64,000 bases of DNA from Locusta migratoria (GCA_026315105.1 CM048744.1:933223503-933287502), one strand, 5' to 3'; shown: positions 21,591 through 32,685, numbered from the stretch's first letter. The notes: generated from the letters alone by a model not told the origin. A program made the numbers and translations.

Positions 21591-22067
21591 TAAATTGTAG
21601 AGAAAATTGTATTATGCTCCTGTCTCTTTATTTTATAACAGTGTTATCCTCACATTAAATTACATGTACTTATACATTATAAGGTTCTCACGATATGGAG
21701 ACGATATACAATTGTCTGTGATCTGTGTCTAGTATTCAATTAAAACAGTATGTTTTAAAATTAGGATATCGTAGACCTCACCATATTCTTCACACCAGAT
21801 CTGTTCCATGTGTTCCCTAAACTGCTGCACTCCATGCGCTGCATTCTGTTTTTCCGCGGCAGCAGTACAGAGCGAGTGACGTCACACACTCCACTCTCCT
21901 TCCTTGTGAGCAGGCGCCTGTGATGACGTCACACCGGCGCTGCCTGTCCTCCCCTGTTGTAACACGTTCTTTCAGCTCATCATCGTTGAAGTGCTGGCCA
22001 CCAAGGACAGATTTTAGGTGTAAGAAGAGGATTACTATCAAAAGGTGTTTTTCTTTATATATATACA
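21591..22067. other. No gene recognised
   Basis: AT-rich sequence to about 21800, then a short GC-richer patch (21830-21960) with TGACGTCA palindromes, which could be CREB/ATF-type sites. Nothing else could be supported. Confidence 0.5.
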
Positions 22068-22069
22068 GG

Positions 22070-22846
22070 ATGTTTCACTAAGTGTGTTTGCCTCTGTAAC
22101 TTATAAAATAATAGGTTATGGGACATTTTAATGCGGTAGGTCAATACAAGAAATGTTAAACTTTCTGCGGAGCTATGAACGTAGTTTATTGTATCATTTT
22201 CCAAAGAGTTACAGCACAAAGATATAATTTTTTAAATGGAACAATAGTTTTTTTCTATCGTGCATTGGATTCGTTGAAACCAGCTACGTCCAAATCAATT
22301 TAAACTACATTCCGCCGGCCGCGGTGGCCGAGGGGACTGAGGCGCTCCAGTCACGGTCTGCACGGCCACTACGGTCGGGGGTTCGAATCCCCCCTCGGGC
22401 ATGGATATTTGTGCCGTCCTTAGTCTTAGCTAGTTCATAAGTAGTTTGTAAGCTTAGGGACTGCTGACCCCGTAGTTAAGACCCATAAGTTAACAAAAAA
22501 AAAAAAAAACTACATTCCTATCACTGTTAGTTTGGGTGCTACAACCCTTCAAAGTTTCAGGGGCAGATACCACAAGCGCTGCGCATAATGCAATGCGCCT
22601 TTTAAATGTAGTGCGACCGAGTTGTAACGTCGCCGGTGTCACGGAGCGAGAAGCTTCCTCGATGCGCTGTTGTTCGTGTATGCCATCGGCATCCGATGTC
22701 AGTAACTGTGGTACATTGAGCCCTGGTTGTTTGTGTGGCTCCAACTGTTGGGTATACGGCCGTGTGCGGCGACAGTCGTCAGTCTAACACCACCACCTAT
22801 TATTTTGTAAGTTACAGAGGCAAACACACTTAGTGAAACACCCTAT
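22070..22846. mobile_element. Mariner-type MITE with nested SINE
   Basis: The left end CAGGATGTTTCACTAAGTGT, then GTTTGCCTCTGTAACTTA, is mirrored by the right end near 22800-22846 (TAAGTTACAGAGGCAAAC, TTAGTGAAACACCCTA). TIRs are about 48 bp, flanked by TA-rich sequence (TA target). Less the SINE it is about 580 bp. No transposase is present. Confidence 0.8.
22314..22506 (+). mobile_element. SINE family 1 nested in MITE
   Basis: Full-length copy with an almost intact head (GCGGTGGCCGAGGGGACTGA, B box GGGTTCGAATCCC) and a pure A tail. A 12-bp target-site duplication AAACTACATTCC lies at 22302-22313 and 22507-22518. The intact head and A tail suggest a young copy. Confidence 0.95.
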
Positions 22847-22849
22847 ATA

Positions 22850-23728
22850 TATGATCGGCGAAGGTGCCAGTTTTAGGACTGAGACCGGTGACAGATGGTA
22901 CATTATGTTGTGGTAATCTGTAATTTACGAGGAGGTTAAATTTTACTTACCGTCTCGGCGGAGTAAAGTGTTAATGTTGGTAACAAAATTTTCGCTTTAC
23001 GAGGATATATACTTTACTAACCGGACAAGGGTACATACAAGAATCTGTCAACCATAGAGCAGGAACAGCGTTAATTATTTATTTCACGGTCAGTACGAAG
23101 AATTTATTCCCTCTCATTCTATGTAATCGATTTTTGAAAGAGCATTCTAAGGTCGTTGGCAACATTGGCATACTACATCGCCGTGGCGGTATGTAAACTT
23201 TTACCTTACGAGGATAACCACACATTATTTATTACCTAAAATACATAAGTATTGAGATATTATCCCGATGGCACAGTGATAATTATGTCTACTCGAATAA
23301 ATTTAAGCTGTACTCTTAGGTTCCGCCTAAGCACATCCTTTAAAATTATGACATATTCGTAAAAAGTATAGAGCTCAACGTAAAAATCTTAACATTCGCT
23401 TGTTCCCCCCAAATCGTTTCGATATGAACGACTTCGATATATCGAAGCGATATATATCGTTTGGACGCCGCCGCCATGCAATGTATCACATCTTCAAAAT
23501 TACCACTTTGTCCATACCTCGTAAACCAATCTCTTCATCGAAGAGCTACAGCTGTTCTCAAAACCAATGGTGGGCCAACTCTTTCCTAGTACATAAATAG
23601 TGTGTCTGTGTTGGGTGTTAATGTTATTTTGTCCACCTCTTGTACATGCGAATCCAGCTATAGCTTCTAACAGCACTGCATCATAGAACAACAACCGAGG
23701 GGGTAGTTACTTACTTCCCGTAAAGATA
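22850..23728. other. No gene; part shared with other intronic sites
   Basis: AT-rich. The stretch 23555-23645 (GGTGGGCCAACTCTTTCCTA, then TTATTTTGTCCACC) is similar to 29085-29150 and, more weakly, 32690-32740, so an old dispersed repeat tail is present. ATATATCG repeats lie near 23430-23460. No coding region was recognised. Confidence 0.5.
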
Positions 23729-25256
23729 CAGGGTGTCCAGAAAAGGACTCCCTGATTTCAAAATTAAATATCTCGAAAACAAAGATCGACAGAGGAATGC
23801 AGTAAACGGTATGTTTATTGTGAAAGCTGTAAGAAGTTTATACAGCAGTTTGAAATAATAGTTACAAAAGCTGCTAACATATGCCGCTGTAATCGCCATA
23901 CGTAATGCTTGGTATAAATAGTGATCCGAAGCCCAGAGCGATGTTCCACTATTGAAACGTGAAAGGAGGTTAGCGTACCGAAGGAAGAGATTAAAATCAT
24001 GTACTCCAACAACGCGTTTTTCTGGGGCTAGACTACCATAGGTTAGAAGAGAGTCCTACGGCAACAAGGCGAAGTTTTCAAGCACGATTTAATGTTCCAA
24101 AAGGACCCGATGCGAAAACCATTCGTACTCTCTTCGCAAAATTTCAACGAACAGGCAGCATAACTGATGATCTAGTAGAGTATGTTGGCCGCAAGCAAAC
24201 CGCAGTTACGCCTGAAAATATCGCCACAGTTCCTGGAATTATTCATCTGTCCGTAGAATTGCATCTGAGACTGTTTTGAAGCGTCCCAGCACGCAGAAAA
24301 TATCGAGAAAGAGCCTACACATGTTTCCATTCAAAATTCAAACGCACCAGTCCATACCCGTACGAGCTGTGCAACAAAGGGTTGCCTTTGCTAATCAGAT
24401 GCTCACAATGATTGATAGTGGTGGATTTGATGTTGGCTGCACCTGGTTTACAGATGAAGCACACTTCCACCTTAATGGATATGTGAATAAGCAGATCTGA
24501 CGATTTTGGGGTTCCGAAAAGCCATTTTGGTGTGAAGCGAAATCCCTGTATTCTCCTAAAGTTACTGTTTGGGCTGCAGTATGCAGTAGAGGCATTATTG
24601 ACCCTTTTTCATTCGAGAAACTGGTGCACGTTACGTTGTAATTTTGGAACAATTTGTCGCCACACAGCATGCGTTAGAGGATCGACCAGGTACTGAATGG
24701 TTTATGCAAGATGGAGCCCGACCACATCAGACCGAACAAGTGTTTCGCTTTCTTGAGGAATACTTCGGGAATCGAGTCATTGCTTTGGAATATCCCAAAT
24801 TTACTGGTGCAGGCATGGATTGGCCTCCATATTCGCCGGATTTGATTCCCTGTGACATTTTTTTGTGGGGCACAGTGAAAGACATGGTCTACCCGCCACG
24901 TTGGACGAGCTGTGGTATGTGAATCCATATCGGTTGAGATACTACGAATTGTGATGGCGAATTTCATTCTTCGTTTGCGCCACCTCTGTAGTGCCAATGG
25001 TGAACATTTTGAAAACATTGTGATATGATTGTTTGCAAAGAGTGTTTTCATACGATTATTTCACTCATGTATGCTGATATGAGCTGTACAGCGTACAGCG
25101 CCATCTGTTAGTAGCTTTTGTAACTATTATTTCGAACTGCTGTATAAACTTCTTACAGCTTTCACAATAAATATACCGTTTACTGCATTCCTCTGTCCAT
25201 CTTTGTTTTCGAGATATTTAATTTTGAAATCAGGGAGCCCTTTTCTGGACACCCTC
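23729..25256 (+). mobile_element. Tc1/mariner element, 1528 bp, ~145-bp TIRs
   Basis: Inverted repeats begin CAGGGTGTCCAGAAAAGG at 23729 and end GGACACCCTC at 25256, with TA at 23727-23728 and 25257-25258. Each TIR is about 145 bp. One decayed transposase is inside on the + strand. The right end lies 100 bp upstream of CYP4 exon A, so the insertion sits close to a splice acceptor. Confidence 0.92.
24030..24930 (+). pseudogene. Tc1/mariner (IS630-like) transposase, decayed
   Basis: HTH-type N-terminus in broken frames from about 24030, then the first catalytic-D block WFTDEAHFHLNGYVNKQ (24450-24500). WGSEKPFW and VTVWAAVCSRGIIDPF follow, then WFMQDGARPHQTEQVFRFLE (24700-24760) with the second D, and DWPPYSPDLIPCDIFLWGTV (24820-24880) with the third acidic position. 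A TGA interrupts after VNKQI, and at least one frameshift precedes the 24644-24922 frame. It would have mobilised the TIR element around it. Confidence 0.87.
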
Positions 25257-25355
25257 TAGGTCTTGCCTGATGCGACATTCCCGCTCTGCAAAACGTGCTA
25301 AGTGGGTGTTAGCAGCGTCCGTTTGTTGACGGGTGAATGTCTTGTTTGTCCGCAG

Positions 25356-25471
25356 AGCTCTTCGCCCGGCTGACGGGCACGACGCGGATGTGGGGCCAGA
25401 AGTTCGGGATGAACAGGGCGTGGCACGGGTCCAGGCCGTACGTGCAGCTGTTCCAGCCGGAGGTCGTCGAG
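25356..25471 (+). CDS. CYP4: Cytochrome P450 CYP4 family, internal exon A
   Basis: A membrane-bound heme mono-oxygenase of the endoplasmic reticulum. CYP4 enzymes commonly hydroxylate fatty acids and related lipids, and in insects some act on hydrocarbons, hormones or xenobiotics. The exon encodes (E)LFARLTGTTRMWGQKFGMN, then RAWHGSRPYVQLFQPEVVE, which matches the CYP4 N-terminal segment before the helix B region (around residues 65-105 of a usual ~500). The acceptor TTTGTCCGCAG ends at 25355 and the codon for E is completed across it (phase 1). The donor is GAG|GTGAGC, phase 0. GC content is much higher than in the flanks. The next exon is 12.8 kb downstream. The preceding exon (anchor and LPGP hinge) was not found in the window. 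Confidence 0.85.
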
Positions 25472-25764
25472 GTGAGCCGCTGTCTGCCAGGCGGAGGCGA
25501 TGTGTCACCTGGGGAAAGATGTGGCTGCGGGACAGACACTAACACTGGCTGCTGCAGGGTGCGGTGGAGGGCAATAACACAATTGTAACATTCCGATCTC
25601 TAGCAACTGTCCAATGGCTGTGTCAGGACACGGCTACTTCTGGCTAGAAGATGAACCAAGTGCAGCATCGCGGTCAATAGTCTCCTGAGACCTCTTATTT
25701 ATGACTCTGAAAGCCTACACATACTGCATACATGGAGTAAATTCAGAAGACGCAAGCAATCCCT

Positions 25765-25839
25765 GACGGCCGCGTAGTCTAAGGCGTCAACCTACGGACG
25801 GAGCGGCCGTCCCCGCCGTAGGTTAGAGTCCTCCGTCAG

Positions 25840-25896
<57 letters not shown>

Positions 25897-26010
25897 GTTA
25901 GTGTACCTTAGTTTAAGTAGTTTGTAAGTTCAAATGTGTGTAAAGCTTATGGGAATTAACTGCGTGGTCATCAGTCCCTAAACTTACAAACTACCTATTA
26001 ACTAACGCTT
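25765..26010. repeat. SINE variant with (GT)n, plus inverted SINE tail
   Basis: 25765-25925 (+): head-like GACGGCCGCGTAGTCTAAGG, B-box-like TAGAGTCCTCC, then (GT)n at 25842-25895 and CCTTAGTTTAAGTAGTTTGT. From about 25926 a minus-strand SINE tail follows (TGTAAAGCTTATGGGAATTA, CATCAGTCCCTAAACTTA) that loses its head near 26010. Two SINE pieces meet tail to tail. Confidence 0.7.
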
Positions 26011-26204
26011 ACGTCGCGGAGACGGCTCGTATACGAGTCCGGAGCAGTACTTGTCTGGACCTCTTGTTGTCCGTCTGAATAAAAGAAGTACAAGCCTTGC
26101 GACTACGCCTTCACTGATGATAAATTTGGCATGAGTAACACTTGTGACTTGGGTTGTCTTGCCTTTGCACTGCTATACATATATGTAGCATCGCTTGTCG
26201 ATAG

Positions 26205-26230
26205 ACTTTATATATATATATATATATATT
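26205..26230. repeat. (TA)n tract
   Basis: Short TA microsatellite before a T-run, at the edge of the minus-strand SINE that starts near 26238. Confidence 0.9.
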
Positions 26231-26237
26231 TTTTCTT

Positions 26238-26440
26238 CTCAAATGTTCAAATGTTTGTTAAGCTTAAGGGCCTTATCTGCGGGGTCATCAGTCCCTAAAC
26301 TTACAAACTACTTATGAACTACCTTATACTAAAGTCGACACAAACATCCATGCTCGAGGGAGGATGCAAACCTCCGACGCGGGAGGCGCGCGATCCGCAA
26401 CGTGGTGCTCCAGATCGCTCGGCTACTCCCTCGCAGCTGT
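26238..26440 (-). mobile_element. SINE variant, minus strand
   Basis: The tail side CAAATGTTCAAATGTTTGTT is followed by GGTCATCAGTCCCTAAACTT and a head with GAGGGAGGATGCAAACCTCC and GGCTACTCCCTCGCAGC. The head differs from family 1. A short + strand SINE tail (TTTGTAAGTCTTAGTACTGA) follows to about 26500. Confidence 0.75.
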
Positions 26441-26639
26441 TTGTAAGTCTTAGTACTGATGACCATTGCAGGTTGGTCCAGTAGGTTTACAAACATTTAT
26501 TTTAATACCTAATGATACGAACAAGAGGCGCTTTTGTCGAAAATACAAACAAAATGAGCATTTAAATAAATTAGTGGTATTTTCTTTTCAAAGTAGTAGC
26601 CAAATTTTCAAAGTACTGTGCTCTAAAAACCAGCAAGAT

Positions 26640-27000
26640 TCCAGCAAAAAGGTAAAATTCAACGATGCCAGAATACCGGCCAAGCAACCAGGGATGGTTA
26701 AACACAAGATAATGGAAGCCATCGAAATTGTAAAACACCCTAATAACATGAACAGAGAAGATAGACGCAGGCTTGCCCCTCTTGGCTACCAGCCAGAATA
26801 GGCCGCACTGACTACACAACACCCGAGCGTCACTAGTAAGCAACTGCCGCCGCGCGGCCCACGCCACAGGAGAGAAACGGAAGCCCTCACCCCATTCGCC
26901 GATGACCACCAATCCTGTCTCGCTACGCAAGAAGCAATAGGCAACGGCTAGCCCCCACTCCCTCAACCTCAGCATCCTATCATAATAAAGTTTCCATTCC
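26640..27000 (+). pseudogene. Penelope-like element, C-terminal remnant
   Basis: The frame ending at 26801 reads KIMEAIEIVKHPNNMNREDR, then RRLAPLGYQPE. The pattern A(I/V)EI.KHP.N.NRE(D).RL is the conserved C-terminal tail after the GIY-YIG domain of many Penelope-like proteins. A proline- and arginine-rich stretch follows. Only this end remains, and the upstream nuclease is missing. Confidence 0.65.
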
Positions 27001-27009
27001 TCCGCCAAA

Positions 27010-27415
27010 AACTACCAATAACATCGTTGATTAAAGATTATGACGTAATGTCTAGTTGACAGTAAATATAAAATATTGTAACATCCAGTATAACCCAGTA
27101 AACTTTTATGTCATTTGACTCTGGCTGCAGAAGGCTACGCAATTACATAGAGCTTGTGTTTCGAATCTCGCTGTGACAGATATTTTATTAGCTGTTTTCG
27201 AATTCAGTGATATAAGACATTTTGGAATCTGTAATAGCTCTTGTTGTATCACTTTTTGATTACGTGTATATAGACGAGCTGAACACCTTGTCGTCACTTA
27301 AAACTAGGGTTGAGTAGGTTGGCTGCTTGGAAATCCATTACTAGCTAGTTTCCAAGAATAGTATCGTAGCTCGTAGCTCTTCACAAACTGAACAATCAAA
27401 GACTACCGTCGTCAA
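27010..27415. other. No gene recognised
   Basis: AT-rich, with short frames only. No repeat boundary was identified. Confidence 0.5.
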
Positions 27416-27419
27416 CTAA

Positions 27420-28250
27420 TGAGATAATGCCATCGTTTCCAGGGGCATTGTTTTGACTTAGGTCTTTCGTGCTCTGTGAAATTCATCTCTCAGTATAGTA
27501 TCTTTTTCGTCTTCATCTACTTCCCTTCCTACAATATTGTCTCGAAGTTAATTTCCTTTGTAGAGCCCCTATGTATACACTTTCCACCTTTCAGCTTTCC
27601 CTTCTTTACTCAGAAATTGTTTTCCATCTGAGTTCTTGATATTCATACAGCTATTTTTCTTGTCTACAAATGTCTCTGATTTTTAGCCTAGTTATACATT
27701 CTCCTATACATTTGCATTTCACTTCTAGCCACTTCTGCTTAGCCATTTTGAACTTTCTGTAAACTCATTTCTTAGTCGTCTACGCTCCAGTTTAAAACCT
27801 CATTCCGAAATCTATGTCTTACCATAATGAAATATGTCTGCTACTTTCCCCTGTCCCCTGGTCTCTTCCAAGTATACGACGTTCTTTCATGATTTTTAAA
27901 CCAAGTGTTTCCTATTGTTACATTCCGTACAAAATTTTACTAGGCGGCTTCCTCTTTCATTCCTTTTTCCCAGTCCATATTCACTTACTACTTTTCTTTC
28001 CCTTCATTTTCCTACTACCGATTTCCAGTCCATTCTTCTCCCTTAATAATTTCCTTTACCCCTTCATACATTTCTTCGATTTCCTCTCATCAGCATTGCT
28101 AGTGGCCACATAAACTTGCACTACTGTGATCGGTGTTGCCTTCGTATCTATCTTGATCATCACACTGCTAATACTAGTTTACTCACATTCCTATTTTCTT
28201 ATTCATTATTAGACCTATTCCTCTAATACCCGCAACGCAAAGCGACATAA
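27420..28250 (-). pseudogene. RTE-type LINE, endonuclease-to-RT linker, diverged
   Basis: It aligns with 53080-53925 in the longer RTE copy: TCCAGGGGCATTGTTTTGAC, ATTCATCTCTCAGTATAGTA, TTTCCTTTGTAGAGC, TTCTAGCCACTTCTGCTTAG, and GTTTAAAACCTCATTCCGAA. On the minus strand this is the end of the endonuclease domain and the linker before RT. The 28250-28500 stretch (GTTGAGGCACACAAGCCAAC, GTTCATGGGG) may be the further 5' part of the same family. Many indels are present; it is dead. Confidence 0.75.
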
Positions 28251-28679
28251 GATGATGCTGCAAGGCCAGATCAGTCAATCATCCAGACTGCTGCCCCTGC
28301 AACCCCTCAAAAGGCTGCTGCCCCTCTTCAGGAACCACAGGTTTGTCTGGCGTCTCCACAGATACCCCTCCGCTGGGATGCAAGTACGTTATAGCTACCT
28401 TTACCGTTGAGGCACACAAGCCAACCCACCACGGCAATGTGTGTGGTTCATGGGGTTGGAGTATGTGGTATGGTCCGATTAATAATCATCTTAAAAATTA
28501 CATTGCTTCCCACAAACAACCGGGTTTATGTATGCCAAATGAAGTTTACACGGCATGCCCGCTTCGTACAGTCAAGCATGGTCGAATTTGCGTCGTCATT
28601 TAGTTATCTACAGCATGTTACTCAATTGTTTTTTCTCATTAGTCTCACTGATTGGATAACCGTGAATGACTGTCTCTTC

Positions 28680-28750
28680 TCGACAACTAACTGCTTACTG
28701 TGACTAACATAATGCTGACAAATAGTGCAATTTTCCGAAAATATAATGCG

Positions 28751-28798
<48 letters not shown>

Positions 28799-29010
28799 GA
28801 AAAACTTTCAGGCGCGTGTTGCACAACATCCGAAAATTATCAGACATCTCCCGTGAACAATAAAATCGTCAAATCTCAACATAACTGAACGGTTATAGAG
28901 ATTTTTAGAGCAATGAGTGAAGACGAAATTTACAGTTCCGTCCTCGCTGAAGTAACTGGCAGGTATTATGGTATAAGAATGGATGACATTCTATAAAAAA
29001 AATAAAAATA
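28680..29010 (+). repeat. Unclassified repeat X, copy B
   Basis: Homologous to 18430-18790. Shared blocks are ACTGCTTACTGTGACTAACA, ATAATGCGCCC and a reading frame from the ATG at 28914 encoding MSEDEIYSSVLAEVTGRYYG, then IRMDDIL and a stop in an A-rich tract. Copy A encodes a peptide of similar pattern with a one-codon difference. A (CA)n tract at 28754-28796 is inserted between the blocks. Confidence 0.5.
28754..28796. repeat. (CA)n microsatellite
   Basis: About 21 CA units inside repeat X copy B. The peptide frame across it (Thr-His repeats) is not a gene. Confidence 0.95.
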
Positions 29011-29504
29011 AAAAATTAAAAAAAATTAAAAGAAAGAAATAAAAAAAACCTTGGCGTATCTGTCTAATAGTTAACGAAGCCAATGGCAGGCCAACTTCTT
29101 AGGAATAAATACTGTATGTATGTTAGGTGCTTATATTATTTTGTCCACCCGTTATACAAGGAAAGATTTTTAAGTTCCTGAAAACCGCCACAGGGCGCAC
29201 CCAGGATGGAGACATATCGCATGGACAAACAAGTAAGGCCGCGTCAACTACAAAATGGCAGAATTCGAAATAAACAACCAGGGCTACAAGAGTGCTCCAC
29301 CGGTCACTCAGACGGCTCCTAAATCCCGGTGTAAGAACTAACACTCCTGTGGTACAGACAGCCTACCTCAGAGGCGCTAAGCGAACTGAATTTGTCTACC
29401 CCACCAGACAATTACCTCCAGTCGTTTTGATCTGAATCTCTTCTGTTGGTAGGTGTTTGCAATATGGGTTTTGGATCCGCCTGGATGCAAAACATTATTT
29501 TCAT

Positions 29505-30160
29505 ACCCAAACTAGTTTCTACAGAAATCCCGCCATCCTTAGTGTGTTTTGTATTTAATCTTTTATCATTAGGCTATTTTACACTCCATAGTGTTTTTCA
29601 GTTGCACAGTGGTAGAGTGCCAGACTACAAATCCGAAGATCGCGGGTTCAATCCCCGCCCGGTCCTGGGATTTTTATCTGTCACTTTCCACTTCTTTCAC
29701 CTCTCTCGGAACCCACTTTAAACTGTAGATCTCCCTATAAATGGCTGCGTAAGTCAGCTCGAAGGTCGGAGGTGGGCAACGGCGTACCACTTCCAAACAG
29801 GACCATGCCTAGTCAAGCACTGTGGTGTTCAAACCAATCTTCGGATTGTTGACTGCTTTACCTTTTTTCTTTTTAACTGTTTTTGCCGTTTTTGCGGCGT
29901 ACAGCATATCATGTTCGTTAGTCGGTCCTCTGGATGAATTGAAATTTTCAAACAACTGCCATAGGTGGAATATGTATCTTTGTGACGCGAGAACGTCTAT
30001 CAATTCCATGCAGTGGACCGACCAACGAACATGACATGCTGTACGTCGCAAATACGGCAAAAACACAGTATGGAGTGTAAAATAGCCTAATGATAAAAGA
30101 CTAAATACAAAACCCACTGAGGATGGCGGGATTTCTGTCTAAACTAGTTTGGGTATTGTA
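29505..30160. repeat. Foldback repeat interrupted by SINE family 2
   Basis: The left arm is in two pieces (29505-29595 and 29876-29930). Together they are the inverse of the right arm 30013-30160. Paired marks are ATCCCGCCATCCTTAGTG / CACTGAGGATGGCGGGAT and CATCATGTTCGTT-type sequence near 29908 with AACGAACATGACATG at 30024. The SINE between the left pieces is younger. No coding region was recognised. Confidence 0.8.
29596..29873 (+). mobile_element. SINE family 2, internally shortened
   Basis: Head TTGCACAGTGGTAGAGTGCC and B box GGGTTCAATCC, body as at 8098-8420 with a deletion after CACTTCTTTCACC, and end ATTGTTGACTGCTTTACC. TGTTTTT flanks it on both sides as a possible short target-site duplication. 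Confidence 0.85.
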
Positions 30161-30164
30161 ATGA

Positions 30165-31710
30165 CACTCGTTTGGTTTTAAGTTCTGTTAGATTCAGGCC
30201 TTCGTTTATTCAAAAAATTATTTTTGCCTTTATAGTAAATTCATCTCATAGAATCTGTATTAGAAATAAAAGATTAATATTTGCTGCTATAGTTTCAAGT
30301 CTATGGCTAACTCAGTCATTTAAAATTTTAGTTAACGGCCCTCAGTTAACACGAGTATCATTACAACACAGCTCCATATAACTTATGACCAATTGAACTT
30401 TCATTTTTTAGTTTTTTGATTAATATTCCGACAAAGCTATATGGAACCTATCCCTGCAACTAGTCTGAGTGCAAAAATCTTTATATATGATCTTTAAGTA
30501 AAATTCTTTTTTGTTACATAGCACTGAAATTACTACATATCATTATTGAATAAAGCTACGAGTCTCTGATAGGCTAACTGATCTTACGTAAATGTTTTCA
30601 ATAAGTTTTTAGTACCACAGATAATTTTTTTTTACTGAATTAAATTGCAATATTCACTTCCCCTTTTATTGAGAGAGCAATTTATATGAAAGACACTGTC
30701 TTTATCTGTCCACACCTTTCAGTCACACTTCATTTTATCACTTACAAACCTCGAGATTGCCATTGAAGTCCAGAAGGCCGAAAAATAAATTATGTTAAGG
30801 TTCTATCAATCTTACGACCTTCCGGCCCTGATTTCTAAGATCTATTACTTTTAAATTTGCCGCGTGATATTCAGCGGCTTATGCAATTTCAATCGCTGGC
30901 TGAAAGCTGCGACAACTGGTAACGTTTTGGCTGATACTTCTTACATACATTTTATAAATGTGAGGTCAGGATAATCTAAATTCAAATAATGTAAATGCAT
31001 TTTAAACCCATCAGTATATTTTGATCCACTTCTAGAATATTGGAATGTTACACACCTTTACTATAATCGGTTCCATTGTCATCAGAAAAAACAATCTAAC
31101 CGCGCTTCTCATAATACAATGTCTAATAACAAGATGCACAAGCGATAATAAGCAACAAGAAGGAATTCTTTTTTGTTCATACATTTTATATTAATTATTT
31201 ACAAAGATAATAGAAGATAATTGTTTTCTGCAATTTCATACAGTCTCTGGTTGCAAACGTTGTTCACACTAGTGGTATGTCAAAACAGTTTGTTACATAC
31301 AACGTAGGTTCACTTTTCACAATAACAGTCAAAAATCGGAAGGACATTACAGTATAACACACGTTATATGACTTAACTGCAAGTCGCCTTTATTACCATC
31401 TAAAATATTTCCTATTTTTCCTGAAACATGCTGTAGTTAACAGATGAAATTTTTGTTTTTGGTGAGCATTATTTGAAGCTTTATCATAGTGAAAGGTCTC
31501 TGTATAGACATCTGAGCTTGTTCATCATATACATATGCGCCTCAAACCGCAGGGGCTGGAAGTATATGATAGCATTTTATAATGAGCGAAGTAATTAGGC
31601 ATGAACTGCACGAAAACAATTACAGTTTCACAGTGGCAATCTAAAACAAAAAATAAATGTTTTAATAATCACAATGTATCTTACAGTTTCCAAAAGTGAT
31701 CTTAACTCTG
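30165..31710. other. No gene recognised
   Basis: 1.5 kb of AT-rich intronic sequence. No domain, tRNA, microsatellite or repeat terminus could be supported. Confidence 0.55.
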
Positions 31711-31714
31711 CGAT

Positions 31715-32032
31715 TCATTTAGTGTAAGTTAACAACAAACCAAGTAAACACATGAAGCAAACGACATATGCGTACCGTTTGAACGCTTCTTTGTAGTACG
31801 ACGGTCTATCGCAAGGAGCGCTGCAGCTAACAACGACTTTCTTGTGCGTGTTGCACGTCTCGTATAGAAAGAGCTTAAGTCCCCGCAGTCGCCGCATCCA
31901 GTAGTTAGACTTGGTATGCAGCAAGCGGATACTGTCGGTAGTAGCCTGGCTGCATGCCGCTGACGACCAGTGGCACGCCTTCGTACCTTCAGTGTTTGTG
32001 ATCTGGTTCGTGTTTGAGCACGGATGAAACAT
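31715..32032 (-). CDS. Hypothetical 105-residue reading frame
   Basis: Open from ATG (32032) to TAA on the minus strand. It begins MFHPCSNTNQITNTEGTKAC and has seven cysteines in its middle and first half. It ends in a hydrophobic stretch (YVVCFMCLLGLLLTYTK) that could be one membrane segment. Base composition is more GC-rich than the 1.5 kb on either side. A possible donor (GAGAGAG|GTAAGG on the minus strand) lies just upstream near 32043. I recognise no family. It could be a small gene inside the CYP4 intron on the opposite strand, a transposon-encoded piece or chance. Confidence 0.2.
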   Translation of the reverse strand: MFHPCSNTNQITNTEGTKACHWSSAACSQATTDSIRLLHTKSNYWMRRLRGLKLFLYETCNTHKKVVVSCSAPCDRPSYYKEAFKRYAYVVCFMCLLGLLLTYTK

Positions 32033-32488
32033 CGATCCTTACCTCTCTCCGGACTTTGAGTGTAGACTTCCCTTGGTGAATCTTAACTTTATCAGTGCTA
32101 TATTAGACATTGAACGAGTAGTTTATTTCTCCCACGGGCTGTCGCCCGTTTCTATAGAACTAAGAGTTTATGTGCCGCTCGCTCCAGGCCAAGTAAGACT
32201 GGTCAGCTGTTTTGCCAAATAAAGTTTGTTGTAAGTCGCCACTGCAACGTTAACAGTACTGCCGTTTTCATCACAGATACTCCCACCAACTGAGCACCAC
32301 CGAGTTGGCCTCTTTGGAGTTCTGAGAGATCGTGCATTTTACCGATCATTTTTGTTGGCCGTATCAGAACAAATCATATATCACATGGTAACGACCAAGA
32401 CTTCGTACGTCAATTAGGCGATGAGGCCACGTGACCGTGTGTATACCTACATCGTGGCGCCAACTTGCAACAAGATGTAGTAAAAAAA
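32033..32488. other. No gene recognised; possible LTR-like piece
   Basis: GCCAAATAAAGTTTGTTGTA at 32214-32233, followed by TCACAGATACTCCCACCAAC, is vaguely like an LTR end with polyadenylation signal, but no second copy is in the window. Nothing else was supported. Confidence 0.3.
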
Positions 32489-32489
32489 A

Positions 32490-32685
32490 CATGTTCAGAC
32501 GTATGTGAGGTCTTATGCGAACAAACTGCGTGGTTATCAGTCGCTACATGACTAACTTAAACTAACTTACGCTAAGGACAACACAAACACCCATGTCCGA
32601 GGAAGGATTGGAACCCCCGACCGTAGAGGCCGTGCAGACCGTGACTGGCGCACCGGCAGACCGCTCGGCCACTGCGGCAGGCAAG
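32490..32685 (-). mobile_element. SINE variant, minus strand
   Basis: The tail side has GGTTATCAGTCGCTACATGA. The body has ACACAAACACCCATGTCCGA and the head GGATTGGAACCCCCGACCGT and GACCGCTCGGCCACTGCGGC. It is more diverged than most copies. Confidence 0.8.

Noticed and set aside
21890..21940. Regulatory element with two TGACGTCA sites
   Set aside because: CRE-like palindromes are present, but there is no gene start nearby; too short to claim function.
32214..32300. LTR retrotransposon end
   Set aside because: No second LTR, primer-binding site or gag-pol sequence found nearby.
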